Shown: in pieces, positions 6,080-12,047 of the stretch
Layout: each line of letters opens with the position of its first letter
Numbering within the stretch: position 1 is the first letter of the stretch
NCBI GenBank assembly: GCA_045536015.1
Contig: JAZSMS010000142.1
Span: forward strand, 1 to 20,208
Length of the DNA stretch: 20,208 nucleotides
DNA from: JAZSMS01 sp045536015
GTDB taxonomy: Bacteria; Bacillota; Clostridia; Christensenellales; QALW01
Direction of reading: 5' to 3'
Notes under the pieces: generated by a model
Told to the model about the DNA's origin: nothing
What the model saw: only the letters and a program-made list of their open reading frames with translations
Databases searched by the model: none
Program-made: the position numbers and the translations under genes

Positions 6080-7063
6080 ATGGCAAAGATAACAATTTTA
6101 GGAACGGGAACGTGGGGAATTGCTCTTGCACGATTGCTTGCCAACAATTCGCACGAGGTGTGTGCGTGGTCTAAACTTGCCGAAGAGCTTGAAATTCTTA
6201 AGACAACAAACGTTCATCCAAAACTTAAAAACGTGGTGCTTCCTGAAAGCATCAGGTATGAACAAGATTTATCTCTTGCGTGTAAGGATGCCGAGATAGT
6301 AGTTATGGCTGTGCCGTCGCCTTTTGTGCGCTCTGTTGCGCGTGAGGCAAGCCCATACATAAGCAACCAGATAGTAGTTGACGTTGCAAAGGGAATAGAA
6401 AAAGACAGCTGCAAAATGCTTTCGGATGTAATAAAGGAAGAGCTTCCAAACGTCAAAATAGTAGTTTTATCAGGCCCTACGCACGCCGAAGAGGTTGCAA
6501 TCGATATGCCTACCACAATAGTTTCGGCAAGCGAAGACGCTTTTGCCGCCGAAGAAGTGCAAAAGGTATTTTCTTCTAAGACGTTTAGAGTATATACTAA
6601 CGACGACGTTTTAGGCGTAGAAATGTGCGGCGCGCTTAAAAATATAATTGCACTTGCAACGGGTATTTCACAGGGGCTTGGCTATGGTGATAACGCAAAG
6701 GCGGCTATTATGACGCGCGGTGTTGCCGAGATAAAGCGTCTTGGAAATAAAATGGGCTGTAAGAGCTCAACCTTTTCTGGTCTTGCAGGAATAGGCGATC
6801 TTGTGGTTACATGCACAAGTATGCATAGTAGAAATAATAAGGCAGGTATTCTGCTTGGAAGAGGTTATAGCGCACAAGAAGCTATTAAAGAAGTCGGTAT
6901 GGTGGTAGAGGGCATAAACGCACTGCCTGCGGCTATGCAGCTTAGCCGGAAATACGATATAGAGCTTCCTATAATCTCTGCGGTAAACGATATTGTTTTA
7001 GGAAAACTGTTGCCTAAAGATGCAATAAGAATTTTAATGCAAAGAGAGCTTACAAATGAATAA
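6080..7063 (+). CDS. gpsA: NAD(P)-dependent glycerol-3-phosphate dehydrogenase
   Basis: A 327-residue enzyme that reduces dihydroxyacetone phosphate to sn-glycerol-3-phosphate for phospholipid synthesis in the cytoplasm. The N-terminal Rossmann fold has the dinucleotide motif GTGTWG (residues 8-13; GAGSWG in most relatives). AVPSPFVR (77-84), KGIE (104-107) and SGPTHAEEVA (131-140) follow, then GALKNI with the catalytic Lys187, and the C-terminal helical domain with GYGDNAKAAIMTRG and VVEGINAL. Length is normal. ATG 6080 has AAGGAAAG as ribosome site. It has its own promoter within the end of spoIIP and ends in a bidirectional terminator, so it is probably not sporulation-specific despite its position. 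Confidence 0.95.
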   Translation: MAKITILGTGTWGIALARLLANNSHEVCAWSKLAEELEILKTTNVHPKLKNVVLPESIRYEQDLSLACKDAEIVVMAVPSPFVRSVAREASPYISNQIVVDVAKGIEKDSCKMLSDVIKEELPNVKIVVLSGPTHAEEVAIDMPTTIVSASEDAFAAEEVQKVFSSKTFRVYTNDDVLGVEMCGALKNIIALATGISQGLGYGDNAKAAIMTRGVAEIKRLGNKMGCKSSTFSGLAGIGDLVVTCTSMHSRNNKAGILLGRGYSAQEAIKEVGMVVEGINALPAAMQLSRKYDIELPIISAVNDIVLGKLLPKDAIRILMQRELTNE

Positions 7064-7094
7064 AAAAAGATGCTTTTTTAAAAGCATCTTTTTT
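7063..7094. terminator. Bidirectional intrinsic terminator
   Basis: AAAAAAGATGCTTT (7063-7076) pairs with AAAGCATCTTTTTT (7081-7094) over a short loop (TTTA). The A/T-rich flanks give T-runs on both strands, ending gpsA (plus) and the asd-dapA-dapB operon (minus). Confidence 0.9.
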
Positions 7095-7097
7095 ATT

Positions 7098-8309
7098 TTA
7101 CATTGTAAAGCAAGCCTTTAAAGCAGTTAAAGCTTCTTTTGCACGAGCTCTGGGGATACAACAGGTAATTTTTGTTTCACTTGTTGTAATAAGCAAAATG
7201 GGAATATTCATATCGGTTAAAATACTTATAACCTCGCCCGTAGCACCTGCGTGGTGTGCCATACCGCTACCTTCTACGGTAACCTTTGAAATATCTTCGA
7301 TAACCTCGATATCGCCAACCTCTTCTATATCGGCAATTATACGATGTGCCTTATCAGATAAACCGCGCGGAACCGAAATAGAAAGCTCGAACGCACCGTT
7401 TACAGGTGTGGGCTGCGAGATAATGTCGATCATAATATCCGATTCTTTTAACTGAACGAATATATCACGGATAACCGAATATTTTTTTATGTTAGAAACG
7501 GTTATTAAAACGTCAGATTCTGAAGAATAAGCGTGGGTTATTATCTGCTGCTGGGTTAAAAGACTGTTCATATCGTAAAGACCGCAGGGAAGCGAGATAA
7601 TAAACTTTACGGCACGAAGTGCGCCAAGAGCAAAGATTTTACGTGAATACGCAATGTGTGTAAGCTCAACGACCTCGTCGGGACCTGCAAATATAACCGA
7701 ATGCTCGCCCGTAATAGTTCCGCCGCGAAGTGCGTGAAGTCCTATTTCACGTTTTGCACGTGCTTGACGTTGATTGTGACGGTCGTAATTATATTCAAGG
7801 TCACCGCCTGCTGCGGCGTTTATTGCTTCGGCAAGCATCATTGCCGTTCCCGAAGGTGCATCAACCTTTGTGTTGTGGTGTTTTTCGATAATTTCTATAT
7901 CAAAAGTACCGTTAAGGTTAGCTGATGCCTGACGCGAGAACTCTTTAATTAAGTTGACGCCGAGGGCATAGTTGGAAGAACGAAAAATCGGCACGTTTTC
8001 GGATGCGTATTCGATAGAATGAATATCGTTGTCATCATAGCCTGTTGAGGATAAAACTAAAGGTGTGCGCGTTTGCTGTGCGTAGCGTAAAAGGTGCGGA
8101 AGTGCGTCGGGACGCGAAAAGTCCAAAATAACATCGGCAACCTCTTTGCACTTTGAAATATCACTGTAAACGGGGTAAGAGTGCGGGTTTTCGCCTGAAA
8201 AGGCGGTATCAACACCCGCAACGATGGTTATCTCTTCATCGGTAGATGCTACCTCGGTAACAACTCTGCCCATCTTTCCAAGACAACCGGAGAGAATAAG
8301 TTTAATCAT
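7098..8309 (-). CDS. dapB: Dihydrodipicolinate reductase fused to tandem aspartokinase-type ACT domains
   Basis: A 403-residue protein in two parts. Residues 1-250 are a full DapB: nucleotide motif GCLGKMG (8-14), DFSRPDAL (63-70), STGY (88-91), the signature EKHHNTKVDAPSGTA (142-156, catalytic H144/H145 and K148), RGGTITGEHSVIFAGP and the usual C-terminal GLYDMNSLL. DapB normally ends here. Residues 265-403 instead match the two ACT domains at the C-terminus of aspartokinase (DVLITVSNIKKYSVIRDIF; FELSISVPRGL; VSKV-like SKVTVEGSGMAHHAG; TSETKITCCIP). The enzyme reduces 4-hydroxy-tetrahydrodipicolinate in the DAP/lysine pathway, and ACT domains usually bind amino acids, so feedback control by lysine or threonine is a reasonable inference. 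ATG 8309 is chosen over GTG 8318, which lies inside the ribosome site AGGTGA at the end of dapA. Confidence 0.93.
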   Translation of the reverse strand: MIKLILSGCLGKMGRVVTEVASTDEEITIVAGVDTAFSGENPHSYPVYSDISKCKEVADVILDFSRPDALPHLLRYAQQTRTPLVLSSTGYDDNDIHSIEYASENVPIFRSSNYALGVNLIKEFSRQASANLNGTFDIEIIEKHHNTKVDAPSGTAMMLAEAINAAAGGDLEYNYDRHNQRQARAKREIGLHALRGGTITGEHSVIFAGPDEVVELTHIAYSRKIFALGALRAVKFIISLPCGLYDMNSLLTQQQIITHAYSSESDVLITVSNIKKYSVIRDIFVQLKESDIMIDIISQPTPVNGAFELSISVPRGLSDKAHRIIADIEEVGDIEVIEDISKVTVEGSGMAHHAGATGEVISILTDMNIPILLITTSETKITCCIPRARAKEALTALKACFTM

Positions 8310-8310
8310 A

Positions 8311-9201
8311 TTATTCACCTAATAAACCAAATTTTTTCATTTCGCTCTTTAAAAGCGCAAGGTGTTCACTGCTCATATCGCAAAGAGGAAGGCGGAGATT
8401 ACATTCGCCATAACCCATAAGCGAAGCTGCGGTTTTAACAGGAATGGGGTTAACCTCGCAGAACATAGCCTTTACCAAAGGATAAACGTCGCGCTGCATT
8501 TTGCCTGCTTTTTGTATGTCGCCTGCAAAGAAAGCATCACACATATCAGCCATAAACTTTGGTGCTACGTTTGCAACAACCGAAATAACGCCCTTGCCGC
8601 CAATTGACATAAGTGGAATAGTAATTCCGTCATCGCCCGAATAAACGGCAATTTTATCGCCAACGCGTGCACAGATATCGGTAATCTGATCCATACTTCC
8701 GCTTGCTTCTTTAATAGCGGCAAAGGTGTCAAACTCCACTAAGGTTTCAAAGCTCTTGGGTTCGATATTAACACCCGTTCTTGAAGGAACGCTATATGCT
8801 ATAACGGGAAGGGGGGTTGACGAGCAAACAGCCTCAAAGTGCTTGATAAGACCGGTTTGCGTGCACTTATTATAATAGGGGGTAACAACTAAAACAGCGT
8901 CTGCACCTGCGGCATAAGCCTTTTTGCAGTTGTCGATAACGATGCTTGTTGCGTTTGAACCGGTACCAACTATAACGGGAACGCGCTTATTTACACGCTC
9001 AAGAGCAAAGTCAAGTGTGCGTGCACGTTCTTCGTACGTCATAGTAGCAGGCTCTCCCGTTGTTCCGCAAACAACAAGTGCGCTTGAACCGTTTTCTATC
9101 TGAAAGTCGATAAGTCTTCCAAAAGCCTCAAAATCAACGCCGTCTTTAGTAAATGGGGTAATTAAGGCAGGAGCACTACCGCGAAAAATCTCTTTTTTCA
9201 T
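8311..9201 (-). CDS. dapA: 4-hydroxy-tetrahydrodipicolinate synthase
   Basis: A 296-residue class I aldolase that condenses pyruvate with aspartate semialdehyde, the first step committed to DAP, lysine and dipicolinate. Motifs: GTTGEPATM (46-54, T47/T48), VVTPYYNK (105-112), AYSVPSRTG (135-143, with the catalytic Tyr136 and the substrate-binding Arg141), and AIKEASGSM (162-170) with Schiff-base Lys164. YSGDDGITIPLMSIGGKGVIS matches the late glycine-rich strand. Length is normal for the family. ATG 9201 has GAGGA 7 bases upstream. It is the middle gene of asd-dapA-dapB, 23 bases after asd and 1 base before the dapB ATG, so translation of dapA and dapB is probably coupled. Confidence 0.97.
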   Translation of the reverse strand: MKKEIFRGSAPALITPFTKDGVDFEAFGRLIDFQIENGSSALVVCGTTGEPATMTYEERARTLDFALERVNKRVPVIVGTGSNATSIVIDNCKKAYAAGADAVLVVTPYYNKCTQTGLIKHFEAVCSSTPLPVIAYSVPSRTGVNIEPKSFETLVEFDTFAAIKEASGSMDQITDICARVGDKIAVYSGDDGITIPLMSIGGKGVISVVANVAPKFMADMCDAFFAGDIQKAGKMQRDVYPLVKAMFCEVNPIPVKTAASLMGYGECNLRLPLCDMSSEHLALLKSEMKKFGLLGE

Positions 9202-9224
9202 AATTTATTCCTCACAAATAAAAA

Positions 9225-10304
9225 TTATTCTACAAAACCTTGTGCAACGAGCAATTCAGCCATTAAAACTGCGCCGCCGGCAGCACCGCGAAGCGTGTTG
9301 TGCGACATGCAAACAAACTTAAGGTCGTACTGTTTATCTTCTCTTAAACGACCGATAGAAACTGCCATACCGTTTTCGATGTTGCGGCAAAGCTTAATCT
9401 GAGGCTGATCGTTTTCTTCAAAGTAATGAAGGAACTGTTTGGGTGCGCTTGGAAGATTAAAAATTTGGGGATCACCCTTAAAGTTTTTCCATATATCTAA
9501 AACCTCTTCGATTTCGGGCTTTTTTTCAAACGAAGCAAATACTGCGGCGGTGTGACCGTTTGTAACGGGGACGCGCAAGCACTGCGTTGTAATGTTGGGA
9601 GTTTTAGAAGGAACGATAATTCCGTTTTCGATATGACCCCAAATCTTTAAAGGTTCGTTCTCGCTCTTTTCTTCTTCGCCGCCAATATAGGGGATAAGGT
9701 TATCCACCATTTCGGGCCAACGCTCAAAGGTTTTACCTGCACCGGAAATTGCCTGATAAGTGCAAGCAAGAGCTTTTGTTATACCAAATTTGGAAAGTGG
9801 GAAAAGTGCGGGAACGTATGACTGAAGTGAGCAGTTTGATTTAACTGCAATAAAGCCGCGCTTTGTGCCAAGACGCTTTTTCTGGAAAGTAATTACTTCC
9901 GAGTGGTCGGCATTAAGCTCGGGAATAATCATAGGAACGTCAGGAGTTGCTCTGTGTGCGCTGTTATTTGAAACAACTGCAACCTCTAAACGAGCGTATC
10001 TTTCTTCAAGTGCGCGGATTTCGTCCTTTGGCATATCAACTGCACAAAACACCATTTGTACCTGCGAAGCAAGCTTTTCGGCATCTGCAGTTGCATCATA
10101 AATTACCATATTTGCAATTTTTTCGGGCAAGGGAGTGTCCATTACCCAGCGATTGCCTACTGCTTCGGCATACGTTTTGCCTGCTGAGCGTGCGCTTGCG
10201 GCAAGAGCAACTACGTTAAACCAAGGATGCTCGGCAAGAAGAGTTATAAAACGCTGACCTACCATTCCGGTAGCACCGATAATTCCAACATCAATTCTTT
10301 TCAT
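9225..10304 (-). CDS. asd: Aspartate-semialdehyde dehydrogenase (archaeal/eukaryotic-type)
   Basis: A 359-residue NADP-dependent enzyme that reduces aspartyl-4-phosphate to aspartate semialdehyde. It starts with a Rossmann motif GIIGATGMVGQRF (7-19) and has the active-site cysteine in KSNCSLQSY (C158), RVPVTNGHTAAVF with the probable catalytic His, and the C-terminal HNTLRGAAGGAVL. These sequences fit the asd group shared by archaea, fungi and many Clostridia rather than the E. coli type. ATG 10304 follows GGAGGA. It is the first gene of the operon. The leader is under 30 bases, so there is no room for a lysine riboswitch. An aspartokinase gene is not in the window. Confidence 0.95.
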   Translation of the reverse strand: MKRIDVGIIGATGMVGQRFITLLAEHPWFNVVALAASARSAGKTYAEAVGNRWVMDTPLPEKIANMVIYDATADAEKLASQVQMVFCAVDMPKDEIRALEERYARLEVAVVSNNSAHRATPDVPMIIPELNADHSEVITFQKKRLGTKRGFIAVKSNCSLQSYVPALFPLSKFGITKALACTYQAISGAGKTFERWPEMVDNLIPYIGGEEEKSENEPLKIWGHIENGIIVPSKTPNITTQCLRVPVTNGHTAAVFASFEKKPEIEEVLDIWKNFKGDPQIFNLPSAPKQFLHYFEENDQPQIKLCRNIENGMAVSIGRLREDKQYDLKFVCMSHNTLRGAAGGAVLMAELLVAQGFVE

Positions 10305-10335
10305 AGATTAAAGTCCTCCAAAATAATTTCAATAT

Positions 10336-10364
10336 ATAATAACACAAATTATTATATCTGTAAA
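10336..10364 (-). promoter_or_regulatory. Promoter of the asd-dapA-dapB operon
   Basis: On the minus strand TTTACA (10364-10359), a 17-base spacer and TATTAT (10341-10336). Start near 10329, about 25 bases before the asd ATG. Confidence 0.65.
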
Positions 10365-10382
10365 GCATTTGAAGTGTTTTGC

Positions 10383-10411
10383 TTGCTTTTTTGTCGAAAA
10401 AAATATATAAT
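10383..10411 (+). promoter_or_regulatory. Sigma-A promoter of the walJ-like gene
   Basis: TTGCTT (10383-10388), a 17-base spacer and TATAAT (10406-10411). Transcription would start near 10418, downstream of the in-frame ATG at 10414, which rules that start out. Confidence 0.7.
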
Positions 10412-10440
10412 AAATGTATATTTTTTTAAAAGAGGCAATT

Positions 10441-11238
10441 ATGTCGTTAATTTTTTGTTCGCTTGGCAGCGGTTCTAAGGGTAACAGCTATCTGCTTGCA
10501 AGTGAAAAAACTAAATTATTGATAGATGCAGGGCTTAACGCAAAAAACATTGAATGCAGACTTGAAGAAATAGGCGTTTCGGTAGAGGAAATTACTGCTA
10601 TTTTAGTTACGCACGAGCATAGTGATCACGTTGCAGGAATTAAGGTGTTATCTAAAAAATACGGTATTGACGTCTATGCAAACGAAAAGACTATGCTTAA
10701 ACTGCTTAGCAAAGATTCAATTGCCGAAAATAAAAATGCGCGAACTTTTTCCGTTGGCGAAAGCTTTTATATAGGAGATATAGATATTCATCCGTTTAAA
10801 ACGCCTCACGATAGTGTGTGCTCGTGCGGATTTTCGCTTTTTTGCCGCGGTGCAAAGGTGACGATTGCAACGGATATAGGACATATGACAAAAACCGTAC
10901 TTTCTGCGTGCGAATACAGTGATATTTTGGTGCTTGAGGCAAATCACGACGTGCAAATGCTTATTGACGGCCCTTATACGCAATATTTAAAAAACAGGGT
11001 GCAAGGGGCCTACGGACATCTTTCAAACGAGGTTTGCGGAAAAACGCTTGCTTACTTGCTTGATAAAGGATTAAAGCAAGTTATTTTGGCACATTTAAGT
11101 CAGGAAAACAATACTCCCGAGCTTGCACTTGAAACGGTAACACAGTTTTTAGAAGAAAAAGGCGCTGTTGTCGGAAAGGACGTGTTTGTTGACGTAGCAA
11201 TGCAAAATGAACGTGGTAAATGTTATTTAATTAATTAA
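10441..11238 (+). CDS. walJ: MBL-fold metallohydrolase, WalJ/YycJ-like
   Basis: A 265-residue metallo-beta-lactamase-fold protein. The opening MSLIFCSLGSGSKGNSYLL is characteristic of the WalJ/YycJ group. The metal-binding motif THEHSDHVAG gives H58, H60, D62 and H63; DIGH, LEANHD and AHLSQENN supply later metal ligands, and GAYGHLSNE is a group hallmark. B. subtilis WalJ is reported as a 5'-3' exonuclease and lies in the walRK operon; here it stands alone, without walRK. ATG 10441 has GAGG 5 bases upstream. It shares a 136-base divergent region with asd. There is no terminator right after the stop; the next hairpin (11337-11361) could serve. Confidence 0.88.
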   Translation: MSLIFCSLGSGSKGNSYLLASEKTKLLIDAGLNAKNIECRLEEIGVSVEEITAILVTHEHSDHVAGIKVLSKKYGIDVYANEKTMLKLLSKDSIAENKNARTFSVGESFYIGDIDIHPFKTPHDSVCSCGFSLFCRGAKVTIATDIGHMTKTVLSACEYSDILVLEANHDVQMLIDGPYTQYLKNRVQGAYGHLSNEVCGKTLAYLLDKGLKQVILAHLSQENNTPELALETVTQFLEEKGAVVGKDVFVDVAMQNERGKCYLIN

Positions 11239-11245
11239 ATTTGGT

Positions 11246-11280
11246 AAAAATTGGTAAAATTTGCGAAAAATGGAAAAAAA
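11246..11280. repeat. Helically phased A-tracts upstream of a promoter
   Basis: Runs of A at 11246-11250, 11256-11259, 11266-11270 and 11274-11280 recur about every 10 bp, within near-repeats such as TTGGTAAAA. Such phasing produces bent DNA and, directly upstream of a -35 box (11294), can act like an UP element. Confidence 0.55.
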
Positions 11281-11293
11281 TGTCACATCTCTG

Positions 11294-11323
11294 TTGACTT
11301 AGCTATGGTTTGACAGTTATAAT
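11294..11323 (+). promoter_or_regulatory. Sigma-A promoter upstream of the sigma-like gene
   Basis: TTGACT (11294-11299), an 18-base spacer and TATAAT (11318-11323). Start expected near 11330, just before a terminator-like hairpin. Confidence 0.7.
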
Positions 11324-11336
11324 AGGGGTAAAAGGG

Positions 11337-11361
11337 TCTGCTTTATCAAGCAGATTTTTTT
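11337..11361 (+). terminator. Terminator-like hairpin between promoter and gene (attenuator or walJ terminator)
   Basis: TCTGCTT (11337-11343) and AAGCAGA (11348-11354) form a 7-bp stem with a TATC loop, followed directly by seven T. The predicted start of the promoter at 11294-11323 is only about 7 bases before the stem, so most transcripts from that promoter would end after about 30 bases. It may end walJ transcription, attenuate the next gene, or both. Confidence 0.7.
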
Positions 11362-11402
11362 ATGTCAAAAAAGTTGGCTGAAGGCAGAAAGGAAAACTTG
11401 AG

Positions 11403-11864
11403 ATGAAAGAAAGGTATCAAGTAGTGGAAGATCTATTGGCTTATGCTATAGAAGCGCAAGAGTACATAAACAATATAGATAAGCGGTTTGAAAAAACCGT
11501 TTTAGAGTGCGGACCGAGCGGATACGTAGGCTGTTCGCACGAATGTCGCGGAGCAGGTTTAAGGAGGCGAAGCGGTCACACTGAAGATATAGTAGAATAT
11601 TTATACGAAATGGGAAAAAAGAAGGATCAGATGATATTGTTTTTGCGCCCGCTTGTTTGTGCTTTTGATGATATGAAAAGAACAAGAAGCGGGCATATTA
11701 TTTACTATTGCGTCGGCAAAGGTTTTTCGTCGCAGGAATACGGCGAAAAATTTAATTATTCGCGCCGTCACGCAAGAAGATTATACTTAAAGGCGATGGA
11801 AGATTTATATTGTTATATTTCACGCAATGGAGGAAAAACACTTTTAAATAAATTTTCTGAATAA
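11403..11864 (+). CDS. Small sigma-70 region-4-like / phage-type regulator
   Basis: I do not recognise an exact family. The protein is 153 residues. The C-terminal part (about residues 106-137, GKGFSSQEYGEKFNYSRRHARRLYLKAMEDL) reads as a sigma region-4-like helix-turn-helix, as in phage ArpU/RinA or DUF1492-type proteins: a loop-initiation signal, a short turn, a basic recognition helix and an aromatic helix. The N-terminal part is helical, with an odd Cys/Gly segment (C36-x7-C44-x3-C48) near residues 36-48 that could bind metal. There is no region 2, so it cannot act as a full sigma factor. ATG 11403 has AAAGGA nine bases upstream. It sits alone between walJ and hflX, behind an A-tract promoter and hairpin. 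Confidence 0.75.
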   Translation: MKERYQVVEDLLAYAIEAQEYINNIDKRFEKTVLECGPSGYVGCSHECRGAGLRRRSGHTEDIVEYLYEMGKKKDQMILFLRPLVCAFDDMKRTRSGHIIYYCVGKGFSSQEYGEKFNYSRRHARRLYLKAMEDLYCYISRNGGKTLLNKFSE

Positions 11865-11888
11865 ATATTTCTAAAAAACGCCAACTTG

Positions 11889-11897
11889 TGATATAAT
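11889..11897 (+). promoter_or_regulatory. Extended -10 promoter of the hflX leader
   Basis: TGATATAAT (11889-11897) is a full extended -10 (TG-n-TATAAT). No good -35 is present at 17-18 bases (TTCTAA / TTTCTA), as is usual for extended -10 promoters. The start would be near 11904. Confidence 0.6.
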
Positions 11898-11903
11898 AAC
11901 AAA

Positions 11904-12047
11904 AGCATTGTAAGAATGCGCGCATATTTTGGCTTGTTGTCTTTATAAGGCGACCTGCTTTATTACAGTCTCTACGCCCCAAATTTGCTCAAAATTGAGC
12001 CGTTCTGGGTCGGAGATTTTAAAATAATAAAATTTTGAGGTTTTGTT
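11904..12047 (+). promoter_or_regulatory. Structured 5' leader of hflX with a short upstream ORF
   Basis: About 145 bases separate the promoter from the hflX start. A 10-codon frame at 11916-11948 reads MRAYFGLLSL and stops in the loop of a hairpin (GTTGTC 11936-11941 / GGCGAC 11949-11954, with two GU pairs). Downstream, GCTCA (11987-11991) / TGAGC (11996-12000) can form a hairpin enclosed by CCC/GGG and TCTCT/GGAGA. The same CTCAAAATT (11988-11996) is perfectly complementary to AATTTTGAG (12031-12039), which contains the hflX ribosome site. The two folds exclude each other. I could not match it to a riboswitch class that I know. Confidence 0.55.

Noticed and set aside
10305..10340. A lysine riboswitch or T-box ahead of asd.
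   Set aside because: The promoter leaves a leader of about 25 bases and no riboswitch core is present.
11362..11406. A 14-codon frame (MSKKLAEGRKENLR) whose TGA overlaps the ATG of the gene at 11403 (ATGA).
   Set aside because: It looks like a coupled leader peptide, but its ATG directly follows the T-run of the hairpin and has no ribosome site, so translation is unlikely.
11904..12047. 6S RNA or a named riboswitch (TPP, SAM, ZTP, purine, guanidine) in the hflX leader.
   Set aside because: None of the conserved core sequences that I know was found, and the two ends do not form the long closing stem of 6S RNA. Kept only as an unassigned leader.
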